A DNA stretch of 44,322 bases. It comes from a virus. The DNA lies in IMG/VR virus record IMGVR_UViG_3300042465_005715, positions 1-44,322 of that record. One strand, 5' to 3'. Below are positions 14,465 to 22,981 of this stretch, piece by piece. A program made the translations under genes and the position numbers. The notes beneath the pieces were generated by a model. That model worked only from the letters and a program-made list of their open reading frames with translations. It was not told the origin of the DNA and did no database searches. Every line of letters starts with the position of its first letter. The first letter of the stretch is position 1.

Positions 14465-15559
14465 CTAAGCAGGAGTAACAGTAGTTGCTTCGTAACGAAG
14501 TAATCCATTTGTACCTTGTAAGTCGTCATAAGTACCGTATGCATCTGTTGGTAAGATATACACACCAGCATTAACAGATAATCTCAATAAGAAAGTATCA
14601 GAACAAGTATCGAACTCAAACTTAGCATCATACATAAGATTTGGAACTAAAGCATCAGGAATAGTGAATAATGTTGCAGCACCAAAAGTACCTGCATAAT
14701 TACCAACGTATTTATTCCATGATAAGAACTGAGCCGAACCTTCACCCATTACTACTAATTGATTTGCACCAATAATAGTATTAACAGCTTTATCAACAAA
14801 GAATTTATAGTCTTGGTCAATGTTTGAGAAGTCAACACCTGAATTTTGTAAACCGTATTTATTAGTAGCTAAATCAAATTTTTCAAAGTTACCTTTACCA
14901 ATGATAATTGGAGTACCATTTAATTCATTTTCTGAGAAATCAGAAAGAATAGTTTGAATACCTGTTAATACAGGAGCACCACCTACAATACCTGTACTTC
15001 CTAAATTTATAACAGGGATTTGTGTTGCAGTATTTACGCCTGTTGTTGCATTAACACCAAAACCGTTCAATAATTTAGTTACAACTGCATCATTAATTTT
15101 TTGTCTTAATGCATTTTGTACGTTTAAGATACGTTTTGTAACCTCTCTTAAATTGTAAGGTACAGGTAAACCAGCAACCGCACTTGATGCTTCTTCGCAG
15201 AATACTCTGATTTCATCCATACTAAGCTTAATATCAGCTTGTACGTAAATATCTAAAGTAGTTTCATCTTCGATATATTCAACAGGATCACCAGCTTCAC
15301 AATCAGCAGTAGTTTTAATTGTATCTTTAGTTGCACGAGGCATATATTTGATACGAACTTGCTTAGCTTGTCCTGTTTTGTTACCACCATAAACAGAAAG
15401 TATTTCTGCTGATTGGTTTTCAGGTTGAGAAAGTGCAACCGTAGCACCTACAGGAGTTTGTTTTAATTGAGGGTCATTAAGACCAGCAACCATTTCTAAA
15501 CCTGTTAAAATTGCAGGGCATACACCTGCTACATTGAAATCAATTCCTTGAGCTCCCAT
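14465..15559 (-). CDS. major capsid protein
   Basis: 364 residues, in the operon position right after the scaffold. Composition and codon use differ from the rest: rich in Ala, Gly, Val and Thr, G+C visibly higher than in neighbours, as expected for a highly expressed virion protein. Landmarks: DFNVAGVCPAILTGLEMVAG at the N-terminus, an acidic YIEDETTLDIYVQAD strand near 95, a helical part around NLREVTKRILNVQNALRQKI, and a C-terminal beta domain with DTFLLRLSVNAGVYILP. It should form the icosahedral shell. The HK97 fold is assumed from context, not proven by motif. Confidence 0.8.
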   Translation of the reverse strand: MGAQGIDFNVAGVCPAILTGLEMVAGLNDPQLKQTPVGATVALSQPENQSAEILSVYGGNKTGQAKQVRIKYMPRATKDTIKTTADCEAGDPVEYIEDETTLDIYVQADIKLSMDEIRVFCEEASSAVAGLPVPYNLREVTKRILNVQNALRQKINDAVVTKLLNGFGVNATTGVNTATQIPVINLGSTGIVGGAPVLTGIQTILSDFSENELNGTPIIIGKGNFEKFDLATNKYGLQNSGVDFSNIDQDYKFFVDKAVNTIIGANQLVVMGEGSAQFLSWNKYVGNYAGTFGAATLFTIPDALVPNLMYDAKFEFDTCSDTFLLRLSVNAGVYILPTDAYGTYDDLQGTNGLLRYEATTVTPA

Positions 15560-15561
15560 AA

Positions 15562-16401
15562 TTAAATATTTTGTGCTTTAGCACGTTCTAGATTTTGTTG
15601 AAATACAGTTTTTTGTTTAGAAGGCTCATTTATTACTTGTTTTTGATTTGTAGTAATTGGTTGAGTTACTTCTAAAAGTTGTTTTTCTGCTAATGCTTTA
15701 GAAATAGAAGTGTTAAAATCTAAATCAGTAACATCTAAAGACTCATCAGATAAGCGTTTTAATACAACCTTACCATCAACTAATACAGGTTTAGCATCTT
15801 TACTTTTTAGATAGTCTTTTACAGCTTGTTTAGCTAAAGGACTTCTATATTCGTCAGGAATTGCCTTACTAATATTATGTTTTGAAATAAGGTTATCAAA
15901 ATTCCAATCTAATTCACGTTCAATAGATTTATTGACAAGATTTACATTTTCATTTTTGAAAGCTTCAACTTGACTATTTAATTCATTAATTTTCAAAGAG
16001 TATTGGCTTTCAATATCTTTTAATTTAGAATCATTGCCTGTTGATTTTTTAGCATCTTCAATAAGTCGCTTAGCTTCTTCGCTTAGTTTACTTATTCTTT
16101 TAAATGTCTTAGGCTCAGTAGCTTTTAATTGCTCTAACTGTTCATCACTAAAACCTAATCCTTTGAAAGCTTGGTTTAATTCTTTATCGGTTGCATCTGC
16201 AAATTCAGAAAAGAATTTCGCTTTAATTTCAGGGTTGTTTTTAGCTTCTTTTTCAGTAAAAAGACTGCTACTCAATTTATTTGCAGTTTCATCATCTATT
16301 TCAATAGTAGAAATAGATGTAATTGCTTTTTTTAGCGATTCGTTATCGCTTTCGATTCCTACTTTCGTAGCTAGTGTTGTAATAAGTTCTCCTAATAACA
16401 T
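15562..16401 (-). CDS. capsid scaffolding protein
   Basis: 279 residues, highly charged and mostly helical, with a coiled coil over about residues 105-175 (SEEAKRLIEDAKKS, KDIESQYSLKINELNSQVEA) and a Lys/Gln-rich C-terminus ending NLERAKAQNI. It lies just before the major capsid gene. Scaffolds of tailed phages have this composition and place: they guide shell assembly and leave afterwards. No protease gene or catalytic motif is visible next to it. Confidence 0.75.
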   Translation of the reverse strand: MLLGELITTLATKVGIESDNESLKKAITSISTIEIDDETANKLSSSLFTEKEAKNNPEIKAKFFSEFADATDKELNQAFKGLGFSDEQLEQLKATEPKTFKRISKLSEEAKRLIEDAKKSTGNDSKLKDIESQYSLKINELNSQVEAFKNENVNLVNKSIERELDWNFDNLISKHNISKAIPDEYRSPLAKQAVKDYLKSKDAKPVLVDGKVVLKRLSDESLDVTDLDFNTSISKALAEKQLLEVTQPITTNQKQVINEPSKQKTVFQQNLERAKAQNI

Positions 16402-16454
16402 AAGGACTGTAAGTTAATTTTCAACAAAAGAAAAGTATTTATATATTTTTTTTG

Positions 16455-16462
16455 TATGTTTG
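16455..16462 (+). promoter_or_regulatory. Bacteroidota-type -7 box (TATGTTTG) for the moron cassette
   Basis: TATGTTTG fits TAnnTTTG and lies 25 bases before the first rightward gene of the cassette. The -33 element is weak. It gives the inserted rightward cassette its own expression inside the leftward structural module. Confidence 0.55.
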
Positions 16463-16487
16463 TGCTACCTTATAAGAATTTAAAACA

Positions 16488-16715
16488 ATGGCATATCAAA
16501 ATAAGAATTGCAATACAGGTAAATATAGAGTAGTTAGCTATGTATGTGTTGAAACTTTAGAGTTTATTGATAGTAAGAAAATAGATGAAAAACGTAGTAC
16601 TACTGTTAAAAAGATACTCAATGAAGCGAAACTATGTGAGCAATTATTTAATAAAACAGTTTGGCAAGTAATGCAAGATTATATTCAACTTAAAAAACAA
16701 TTAAAAAATGGATAG
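16488..16715 (+). CDS. hypothetical protein, 75 aa, first moron gene
   Basis: Small basic helical protein (MAYQNKNCNTGKYRVVSYVC..., ending YIQLKKQLKNG). The middle (KKIDEKRSTTVKKILNEAKL) could be a ribbon-helix-helix-like strand plus helices, so a small regulator is possible. It is the first gene of the rightward cassette and overlaps the next gene by 8 bases. Confidence 0.6.
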   Translation: MAYQNKNCNTGKYRVVSYVCVETLEFIDSKKIDEKRSTTVKKILNEAKLCEQLFNKTVWQVMQDYIQLKKQLKNG

Positions 16716-16983
16716 GAAAGAATATTATAAAGAATATAATAGAGTTAATAAAGATAAAAGATTAGCCTATAAGAAAGAATATGATAAATTAAATAAAGAT
16801 AAAATAGCTATTTATCAAAATGAATATTTAAAAAAATATCGTATTTTAAATAAAGAAAAGATTGCAAATAATAGAAAAGAATATGATAAAAAATATAGAG
16901 AATTAAATAAAGAAAAAATAAAAGAATATCATAAAAAGTATATAGAATTAAAAAAAGAAAAAAACAGTAATTCTAACCTTTAA
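16708..16983 (+). CDS. lysine/tyrosine-rich repeat protein, 91 aa
   Basis: Built from about five degenerate units of 15-19 residues, each of the form EY-(KKYR)-xLNKEKI-x-xY: EYNRVNKDK, EYDKLNKDK, EYLKKYRILNKEK, EYDKKYRELNKEK, KYIELKKEK. It is almost wholly Lys, Tyr, Glu, Asn, Asp and Ile and should form a long charged helix. Similar Lys/Tyr-rich repeats occur in front of some phage HNH domains, but no nuclease domain follows here. Could be a nucleic-acid-binding spacer or a relict. Confidence 0.6.
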   Translation: MDRKEYYKEYNRVNKDKRLAYKKEYDKLNKDKIAIYQNEYLKKYRILNKEKIANNRKEYDKKYRELNKEKIKEYHKKYIELKKEKNSNSNL

Positions 16984-16996
16984 TTATTAATAACAA

Positions 16997-17482
16997 ATGA
17001 AAAAACATATTTGGGATTCAGAAACAGAATGTGCAAAGTTTTTAAGTAACTTTTGCGAAATGTCAGGATTGTTTAAAATCCTTGAAGTTGGAGTTTGGCA
17101 AGGTGCTACATCGGTATATCTTGAAAAGGTATCGAGTGAATTTATAGGCATTGATATTGTTAATGAGCAAATAACAAGCGAATTAATTAAATCAAAAACT
17201 ATTGTTGGTGATTCTATCGAAGTAATGAAAACTTTAAAGTCAAACTACTTTGATTTAATTTTCATTGATACCACACACGAATATGAACGTACTAAGGCTG
17301 AATTTAAAGAAGCTGAAAGACTTATTAAACAAAACGGTTATATTGCTTTACACGATTCAATTAGCCACGTAGGTGTAAAGAAATGGATTAATGAAATAAA
17401 AGGAAATAAAGGACTTGAAATAATAACCTTTGAAACTCCTAATAAAAACGGTTTAACAATTGTAAAGTATTTGTATGTGTGA
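16997..17482 (+). CDS. class I SAM-dependent methyltransferase (Methyltransf_24 type)
   Basis: 161 residues with a Rossmann methyltransferase core: motif I ILEVGVWQGATSVYL (about 28-42), the acidic strand end FIGIDIV, the motif SNYFDLIFIDTTHEYE with the conserved Asp/His typical of the Methyltransf_24 family, and GYIALHDS. Members act on sugars, hydroxycinnamates and other small substrates, not on DNA. As a phage cassette gene it may change a surface glycan or metabolite. It stands with the FkbM enzyme three genes downstream. Confidence 0.8.
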   Translation: MKKHIWDSETECAKFLSNFCEMSGLFKILEVGVWQGATSVYLEKVSSEFIGIDIVNEQITSELIKSKTIVGDSIEVMKTLKSNYFDLIFIDTTHEYERTKAEFKEAERLIKQNGYIALHDSISHVGVKKWINEIKGNKGLEIITFETPNKNGLTIVKYLYV

Positions 17483-17804
17483 TTTAGAAAAAAGCCTTGA
17501 ATATGGTCAATTAATTACCCACTTATTAACTTTAGGTTTTGTTAAAACTGAAAACTTAGAAAATGGTAATACAAGGTTACAAAAGAAAAAAACTGTAATA
17601 TTAATAAATTCAATAAAAGAAAATTGTTATTTATTATGGAAAGATGGTGTTGATTATATTACATTTAAACCTTTAGCATTTGAATTTATATCTGTTATGT
17701 ATGAATTTCAAAATAATGAAAGTATTAATTTAGATACTGAATATGTATCTGAAAATGATTATAAAATATATTTAAAAGTTAAAAATAAATTAGAATATGA
17801 ATAG
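17475..17804 (+). CDS. hypothetical protein, 109 aa
   Basis: Unrecognised protein (MCDLEKSLEYGQLITHLLTL..., ending KVKNKLEYE), beginning with a helix, then a strand-rich part (VILINSIKENCYLLWKDGVD) and an acidic end. It overlaps the methyltransferase by 8 bases and the immunity-like gene by 8, so the cassette is translated as one unit. Confidence 0.65.
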   Translation: MCDLEKSLEYGQLITHLLTLGFVKTENLENGNTRLQKKKTVILINSIKENCYLLWKDGVDYITFKPLAFEFISVMYEFQNNESINLDTEYVSENDYKIYLKVKNKLEYE

Positions 17805-17964
17805 TTTCTTAGGTATATTTATTTTAATAGTTGTGTATTTTATACCTTCTGTTTGTGCATCAGAAAAGAAAAATTTCAGTTCTATATTTGCTCTAAACCT
17901 ATTTCTAGGTTGGACTTTTATCGGTTGGGTAGTGGCTTTAGTTTGGGGATTAAGTAAAGATTAA
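17797..17964 (+). CDS. superinfection immunity-like membrane protein (Imm_superinfect type)
   Basis: 55 residues: a hydrophobic helix from the start (NSFLGIFILIVVYFIPSVC), a short charged turn (ASEKKNF), then SSIFALNLFLGWTFIGWVVA and LVWGLSKD. The NLFLGWTFIGWVVALVW segment is the signature of the small membrane family PF14373, named after the T4 Imm protein that blocks DNA entry of a second phage. It would sit in the inner membrane. Found by reading the gap between two larger genes, with which it overlaps (upstream) or is 2 bases apart (downstream). The assignment is from recalled family features. Confidence 0.65.
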   Translation: MNSFLGIFILIVVYFIPSVCASEKKNFSSIFALNLFLGWTFIGWVVALVWGLSKD

Positions 17965-17966
17965 TT

Positions 17967-18620
17967 ATGAGAAAGCAAAAATTAAAAGATAATACATTTA
18001 TATACACTCACGACAAAGGAGAGTATATAAGTGATTATATTGAACAAACTAAATGGTATTACGAACCTAAAACTATTGATTACATTAAATCTTTAAATTT
18101 ATCAAATTGCTCTATACTTGATGTAGGTGCTAATATTGGTAATCATACTCATGCAATTAATAAATTTACTAAAGATTGCTATTTAATATCAATTGAACCA
18201 TTTGAGCAAAACTTAGAAATATTGAAATTAAACCATAATAATGGTCATATTTTAAATTGCTTTGTTGATAATGATATTAATGCTTATAATGAAATTGAAT
18301 TAAAAATATCTCCAATTTGGGGTAAAAATAATTTAGGTTATATTAAACAAACTAATAAAGGACAAACAGTTAAAGTTAATTGTATTGATTCAATAGTTTT
18401 AGAAAATTTATCGTTAATTAAATTAGATATTGAAGGTAATGAGTTAAATGCTTTAAAAGGTGCTTTACATACTATTGGTGTTTTTAAACCTATAATTATA
18501 GCTGAACATCATACCGAATCTGAACATTTAGAAGTATTAAATTACTTAAGTGATTTTGGTTATAGTTTAGAAACTATAATTGAAGAAGACAATAAAAATT
18601 ATGTTTATAAAGTAATTTAA
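17967..18620 (+). CDS. FkbM-family methyltransferase
   Basis: 217 residues. Motif I is ILDVGANIGNHTHAINKF (about 47-64), then LISIEPFEQNLEILKLN, and the FkbM hallmark LIKLDIEGNELNALKGA (about 155-171), followed by PIIIAEHH. FkbM enzymes O-methylate hydroxyls of sugars or small molecules and are common in surface polysaccharide loci. Here it closes the cassette. Its stop and that of the converging minor head gene share the palindrome TTAA (18617-18620). Confidence 0.85.
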   Translation: MRKQKLKDNTFIYTHDKGEYISDYIEQTKWYYEPKTIDYIKSLNLSNCSILDVGANIGNHTHAINKFTKDCYLISIEPFEQNLEILKLNHNNGHILNCFVDNDINAYNEIELKISPIWGKNNLGYIKQTNKGQTVKVNCIDSIVLENLSLIKLDIEGNELNALKGALHTIGVFKPIIIAEHHTESEHLEVLNYLSDFGYSLETIIEEDNKNYVYKVI

Positions 18621-19510
18621 CTATTCCTTTCAATAACATCTTTAGGTACAACCAATTCACTTACAGGCATTATTAAATGATTGCATTGATAACCACCCCT
18701 GTAAGTGAATATACTTTTTTTATCTGTACTTGGTATTCTTCCCCCACCTTTATGTAACTTAGTTTTACAAGTATTCCAAAGTGAAGGAGTTGCACCCCAA
18801 TGCTCTATTTCTTTTTTACTGAAATACTTACCTTCACGCTCTAAACAAAAACATCTTGAAGTAGTTTTATTTGCACCTGAATAAAGATAATATTCAAAAT
18901 CTAAATCGTCTGAAATTGATTGAGTATAGTTAGCTGAATATTGATTTATACTATCAGTTGCAATTTGTTTTACATTCTTTTGAATATACCCTAAATTAGT
19001 TTTATCTCCTTTTATTTTAATAGATAATTCATCTATTAGCTCAGTCAAATTTTGTCCTTGTGTAACCGACTTACTTAAATAATCAGTTACAGGTGTAATA
19101 ATATCATTTGTAATACCAGCACCAAGTAAACTTTCTTCTGTTACTGCAACTGAGTTACTTAATATCTCATTGAATAAAGCTTTTTTGTTATCAAAAGTAT
19201 CTACTAACTCAAAAAAATAGTCATCAATTAACTCTTTTGATTTATCAAATGTATTTATAAACTTACCTACATTACTAACATATTCAGGACTTAAAATAAT
19301 ATCACTTAATGAGCCTTTAATCTTTTGTAAACTCTTTAAATTACTTACATTAGGTTTAATATTACCTAGTGAATCAGTTTCTAATTTAGACACATCTAAA
19401 ACTAATTTATCAAAAACTTGGTTTTCAATTTTAGGTATAGATGCTTCTAATTTAGTAACCGATTCATCAAGTAACTTATGTAAATCTTGTAATGTTTTAT
19501 CAGATGCCAT
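18617..19510 (-). CDS. minor head protein / head morphogenesis protein (MuF-like C-terminus)
   Basis: 297 residues. The N-terminal two thirds is helical and charged. The C-terminal part has the cysteine/histidine pattern of Mu gpF-like head proteins: TTSRCFCLEREGKYFSKKEI, EHWG, GGGRIPSTDKKS, then YRGGYQCNHLIMPVS. It directly follows the portal gene with a shared start/stop base, the usual portal-minor head order. It likely binds the portal inside the procapsid. The family match is by pattern. Confidence 0.75.
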   Translation of the reverse strand: MASDKTLQDLHKLLDESVTKLEASIPKIENQVFDKLVLDVSKLETDSLGNIKPNVSNLKSLQKIKGSLSDIILSPEYVSNVGKFINTFDKSKELIDDYFFELVDTFDNKKALFNEILSNSVAVTEESLLGAGITNDIITPVTDYLSKSVTQGQNLTELIDELSIKIKGDKTNLGYIQKNVKQIATDSINQYSANYTQSISDDLDFEYYLYSGANKTTSRCFCLEREGKYFSKKEIEHWGATPSLWNTCKTKLHKGGGRIPSTDKKSIFTYRGGYQCNHLIMPVSELVVPKDVIERNS

Positions 19511-21498
19511 TATTTAATTTTTTCCTCTGTTTGTCTTAAGTCAATAGGATTTCCTAATAATTTACGAGCCGTTGCATCATCAAATCCATAAATCTCACCT
19601 AACATAATAATAGCACTTTCATATTGAGTTGTACCAGCACTTACAGATTGTTGTATCTCAATTAATCCTTGAACACCACCAACTGACCCTTTTAATTTTG
19701 CTTTTGCTTCTGCTTCAATATCGTTTGTATCATTATTATCAAAACCGTTTAATGGATTAATACCTTGTGTATTTGTATTTCCAATTCCCTTATACTCAGT
19801 TGCATATTGCATCATAATTTCATTTTTACGCTTTAAATCAAACGTATCAAAATCTTTATTTTCACTAAATGCACGTTCTACAAAACTATTAATAAAGTTA
19901 TGAATGATAATTGTTAGTGGATTAATAGGTGCAATTGAGTTGGCTGTCAATATGTCATCGTAACTCATTCCACGTAACCCATCTAATAAAATAACATTCT
20001 TTTGATATGCCATTTCTTTAGCGTTACCCTCGTATTTTTTACTTACGTAATCCATTTGCATACTCTCAATTATTGAACTACTAACTCCAGCAGTAGTTGC
20101 ACTTGCAATCTGTGCTTCTATATCTTGAGCAGTAAGTATATCAAAATCATTTGGTATATTAATATTTGGTAATTGTTTTTGTAATGCTTCTGTATTTAAA
20201 CCAACCAATAAACCATACCTTAAGTCATTCATACATTTAAGTATAAATGGAAATAATCTGCCGAATATGTCTTGACTTATGTTTGATAAAAATAGATGTG
20301 TTTGGTCGTAGTCATAAGCCTTTGAAACTCCACTTTCATTAGTAGGACTTTCAGCTAAAAACTCCATATTAACACTACTTAAACCACGTTTAATAAGATT
20401 ATCTATATCAGTAGATAAAAACTCAACAGGCTTTAAATCCTTTTGAATATACTTAACAGGCGCCCAATCTGGTATAGAGTTTTCCTCACTATTCATTGCA
20501 GGTCTTACCTTATGAATACCAAAAGGACTACCAACTTTATAACCCTCTCCTTTACAAGTTCCACAAGCTTGTGTTACGTGTTTATTAAATCTATTTAATA
20601 CTGATACATTACCCGTACCATTACAAACGGTACACTCATTTTGAGTAAACTCTACACGCTCAGGGTATAGATGTTGTTTGATTGTTACATTCTTATCTAT
20701 ATTTTCTAATAATGCTTGGTCAAAGTCTGCAATAATACCATTTACCCAACTTTCATAATAAATGTCATCATCCTCAGTTGTTAATACTCCTCCGTTTTCA
20801 ATTGCAGGCGTATAACCTAAATTATGAATATATAAATCAGTTGTTTTATAAATAGCTTTGATTTTATCAATCAATTCTACTTTATAATATCCGATTTCAT
20901 TTACTACAAAAAAGCAATTATCTTTATATTTGATTATAAGTAAATCATCATCATTGTACCATACTTTTTTAATATTAAAATAGTACGGTATAGGTTGTAA
21001 GTATTCAGTTGTAGGTAAGTTTCTATATTCTTCTTCGTAGTCGTCATCTAAAATATACTTTAGTGCTATTACAATAATTCCATTACTATCTGTTAAGTAG
21101 TTCTTAATTTGATAGTTAAAAAACCATTGTGTTAAAGAATTAAATTTAGGTAGTTTTTCAAAAGCATATTTATAAAGTGTTTCTGATTCTTTTACTTTAG
21201 GACTATTTACGCCCTCATTTATAATTAAATCTCTTGCACGTTGTATTTTAGCAATTGCATTTTTTACCTTATTAAATGGTGCTTTTGTTATTGGTCTGAA
21301 ATTATCTTTTTTATACTGAATTGCCCACTCTGGCTCAGAAGGTTGATAAGTTTTCATTAAGTGTTCAGCTTCATCAGCTTTACCATCGCTATGTAATTTT
21401 AGCGAATGGTATTCTCTTAACATAACTTCTTTTAAATCCTTATCATGTTCTTTTTTGAGATATTTCTCAATAAATCCTTTTGAGCCTACTTCTAACAT
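19510..21498 (-). CDS. portal protein with a zinc-ribbon insert
   Basis: 662 residues, placed upstream of the minor head gene and scaffold. A helical N-terminus is followed by a strand-rich middle (YLQPIPYYFNIKKVWYND, DNCFFVVNEIGYYKVEL) as in portal stem/wing regions. Unusual is a DnaJ-like zinc motif near residues 290-335: CTVCNGTGN and later CGTCKGEGY, two CxxCxGxG units. The C-terminal part (LKCMNDLRYGLLVG, then Gln/Asn-rich helices) fits the portal crown. Twelve copies would form the DNA entry vertex. Function by size and position, not by a specific motif. Confidence 0.7.
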   Translation of the reverse strand: MLEVGSKGFIEKYLKKEHDKDLKEVMLREYHSLKLHSDGKADEAEHLMKTYQPSEPEWAIQYKKDNFRPITKAPFNKVKNAIAKIQRARDLIINEGVNSPKVKESETLYKYAFEKLPKFNSLTQWFFNYQIKNYLTDSNGIIVIALKYILDDDYEEEYRNLPTTEYLQPIPYYFNIKKVWYNDDDLLIIKYKDNCFFVVNEIGYYKVELIDKIKAIYKTTDLYIHNLGYTPAIENGGVLTTEDDDIYYESWVNGIIADFDQALLENIDKNVTIKQHLYPERVEFTQNECTVCNGTGNVSVLNRFNKHVTQACGTCKGEGYKVGSPFGIHKVRPAMNSEENSIPDWAPVKYIQKDLKPVEFLSTDIDNLIKRGLSSVNMEFLAESPTNESGVSKAYDYDQTHLFLSNISQDIFGRLFPFILKCMNDLRYGLLVGLNTEALQKQLPNINIPNDFDILTAQDIEAQIASATTAGVSSSIIESMQMDYVSKKYEGNAKEMAYQKNVILLDGLRGMSYDDILTANSIAPINPLTIIIHNFINSFVERAFSENKDFDTFDLKRKNEIMMQYATEYKGIGNTNTQGINPLNGFDNNDTNDIEAEAKAKLKGSVGGVQGLIEIQQSVSAGTTQYESAIIMLGEIYGFDDATARKLLGNPIDLRQTEEKIK

Positions 21499-21503
21499 TT
21501 AGC

Positions 21504-22427
21504 TTAGTATTTAAATCTTTCTTTAAGATAATCTTTTTTGTCAATCCACAAATATGGATTCCTAACATTTTGATGTTGTGCGTAATTCCATTTAACATGG
21601 TCATTGTATAAATCCTTTAAAGACTTATTCATAATATGTCCAGCCATTGAAATAAAAAAGTAATTTTGTTCTATATATCCACGTTCCGAAGCTTTAACAC
21701 CTACCTTATTACCTTTGTCTAACTTTTCAGACATTGGATAATAAAATATGTCTTTGTACGGTTCTTCAAATCTCAAATTTAAATTGAGTAACGCTAAATT
21801 AAACGCAAACTCGTCCGGCATACTATCTGCCCAATCTCTAAAACCAAAGTTTCTTTTAATAAACAACTCTTTTGCTTTATTGAAAAACTTCTTAGCTATA
21901 TCAGATTTTTTGAAATACAAAAAGCTACTTTGTATGTGATAGTAATATGCATCACTTGGTAACTTTTTAAAATACTTTCTCAAATCTCGTATTGTTTCCC
22001 CTTCTTTCAACCAAAAATTTGTTTGGTCGCTATCAACAGGATAATGTGCATCTCTATGATACAAAGTAAACCCAATATCTTGTTTTTGATACAAATCAAA
22101 TAATGATTGTACTTTTTTATTCTTAACCCAAATAGAATCGCTATCTATGTAAATAGTTTCATCAAATGGACTTAAGTCATAAATCATTGTTTTAATTAAT
22201 GGATATTCACGTTTGCCATTAATTAATAAATCACTTTCTTTTACTTCAATGAAATGATTAAAATACTTATTTTCAAAGTAATTGAATCTATCTTTCATTC
22301 CTTCGCTACAAATTAAAGCAATTTGAGTACTAGGATTTGAAACCCTAATACTCAAAGCTAAATTTAAAGCCATTCTACGGTAATTATCATGCCCTAAAGC
22401 TACAATTACAATGCCTTTATTATCCAT
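21504..22427 (-). CDS. glycosyltransferase (GT-A fold, GT8-like)
   Basis: 307 residues. The opening GIVIVALGHDNYRRMALNLA, the stretch YPLIKTMIYDLSPFDETIYI and the DxD motif D95-S-D97 (IYIDSDSIW) are those of nucleotide-sugar-dependent GT-A enzymes; HIQSSFLYFKK and the late MAGHIMNKS segment fit acceptor/donor pocket positions. It lies inside the structural operon, between portal and tail tube genes, in the same direction. It may glycosylate a virion protein, or a host surface molecule. The target is not visible in the sequence. Confidence 0.75.
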   Translation of the reverse strand: MDNKGIVIVALGHDNYRRMALNLALSIRVSNPSTQIALICSEGMKDRFNYFENKYFNHFIEVKESDLLINGKREYPLIKTMIYDLSPFDETIYIDSDSIWVKNKKVQSLFDLYQKQDIGFTLYHRDAHYPVDSDQTNFWLKEGETIRDLRKYFKKLPSDAYYYHIQSSFLYFKKSDIAKKFFNKAKELFIKRNFGFRDWADSMPDEFAFNLALLNLNLRFEEPYKDIFYYPMSEKLDKGNKVGVKASERGYIEQNYFFISMAGHIMNKSLKDLYNDHVKWNYAQHQNVRNPYLWIDKKDYLKERFKY

Positions 22428-22456
22428 ATTAATAGTTAGTTTTTAAGGATAATAAG

Positions 22457-22981
22457 TTATACTGTAAAGATACCTGCAGGAATAGTATAAGGTGTAGGCA
22501 TATCAATTTCAGCCCATTTAACAGTTACATTGAAGTTAATACCTTCTTGTAAGTTGTTAGTAATTGGCAATGTAGAGTAAATTTGAATACCTTTAGTTTG
22601 TCCCCAAATTAAAGATTCAGTAGCAAAATAAACATTATAGTTATTTGATGCTTTAGCAAACTCATTATAGAAACTTACATTTGATTTTACGGTGTAATCC
22701 ATATAAGTCAATGTATGATTTCTACCTGTGAATTGGCTTGATGCATCTCCAAACCCATCATTTTCTACAATCACACCACCATCATAAGCACCTTTAATGT
22801 TTTTAATTACTAAGGCATCACCTGAAGCAATTAAAGCATCCCACTCAGAAGCGTTTGAAGGGTCTGTAATAGTTGCAGTTTTTTTCTTAAGAATAAGATG
22901 CCTTACTCTACCGTTTTCAATGTCGCCACAATCATCATTAATGTAATCTGGAATGGCTTGGCAATCTGTGTAAATACTCAT
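22457..22981 (-). CDS. probable major tail tube protein
   Basis: 174 residues, beta-rich with Gly/Asn/Thr, small enough for a tail tube subunit. Landmarks: CQAIPDYINDDCGDIENGRV at the N-terminus, KKTATITDPSNASEWDALIA, a LTYMDYTVKSNVSFYNEFA strand pair and YFATESLIWG. G+C is higher than in neighbours, as in the capsid gene, suggesting high expression. It lies two to three genes before the tape-measure module in the reverse order. No family name recalled. Confidence 0.6.
   Translation of the reverse strand: MSIYTDCQAIPDYINDDCGDIENGRVRHLILKKKTATITDPSNASEWDALIASGDALVIKNIKGAYDGGVIVENDGFGDASSQFTGRNHTLTYMDYTVKSNVSFYNEFAKASNNYNVYFATESLIWGQTKGIQIYSTLPITNNLQEGINFNVTVKWAEIDMPTPYTIPAGIFTV

Noticed and set aside
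15253-15447. Leftward 64-codon frame inside the capsid gene
   Set aside because: Out-of-frame shadow in a highly expressed gene; Leu/Lys-rich translation without features.
16034-16417. Rightward 127-codon frame over the scaffold gene
   Set aside because: Antisense to a well-supported coiled-coil gene. Its Ser/Leu-rich translation mirrors the Lys/Glu codons of the scaffold.
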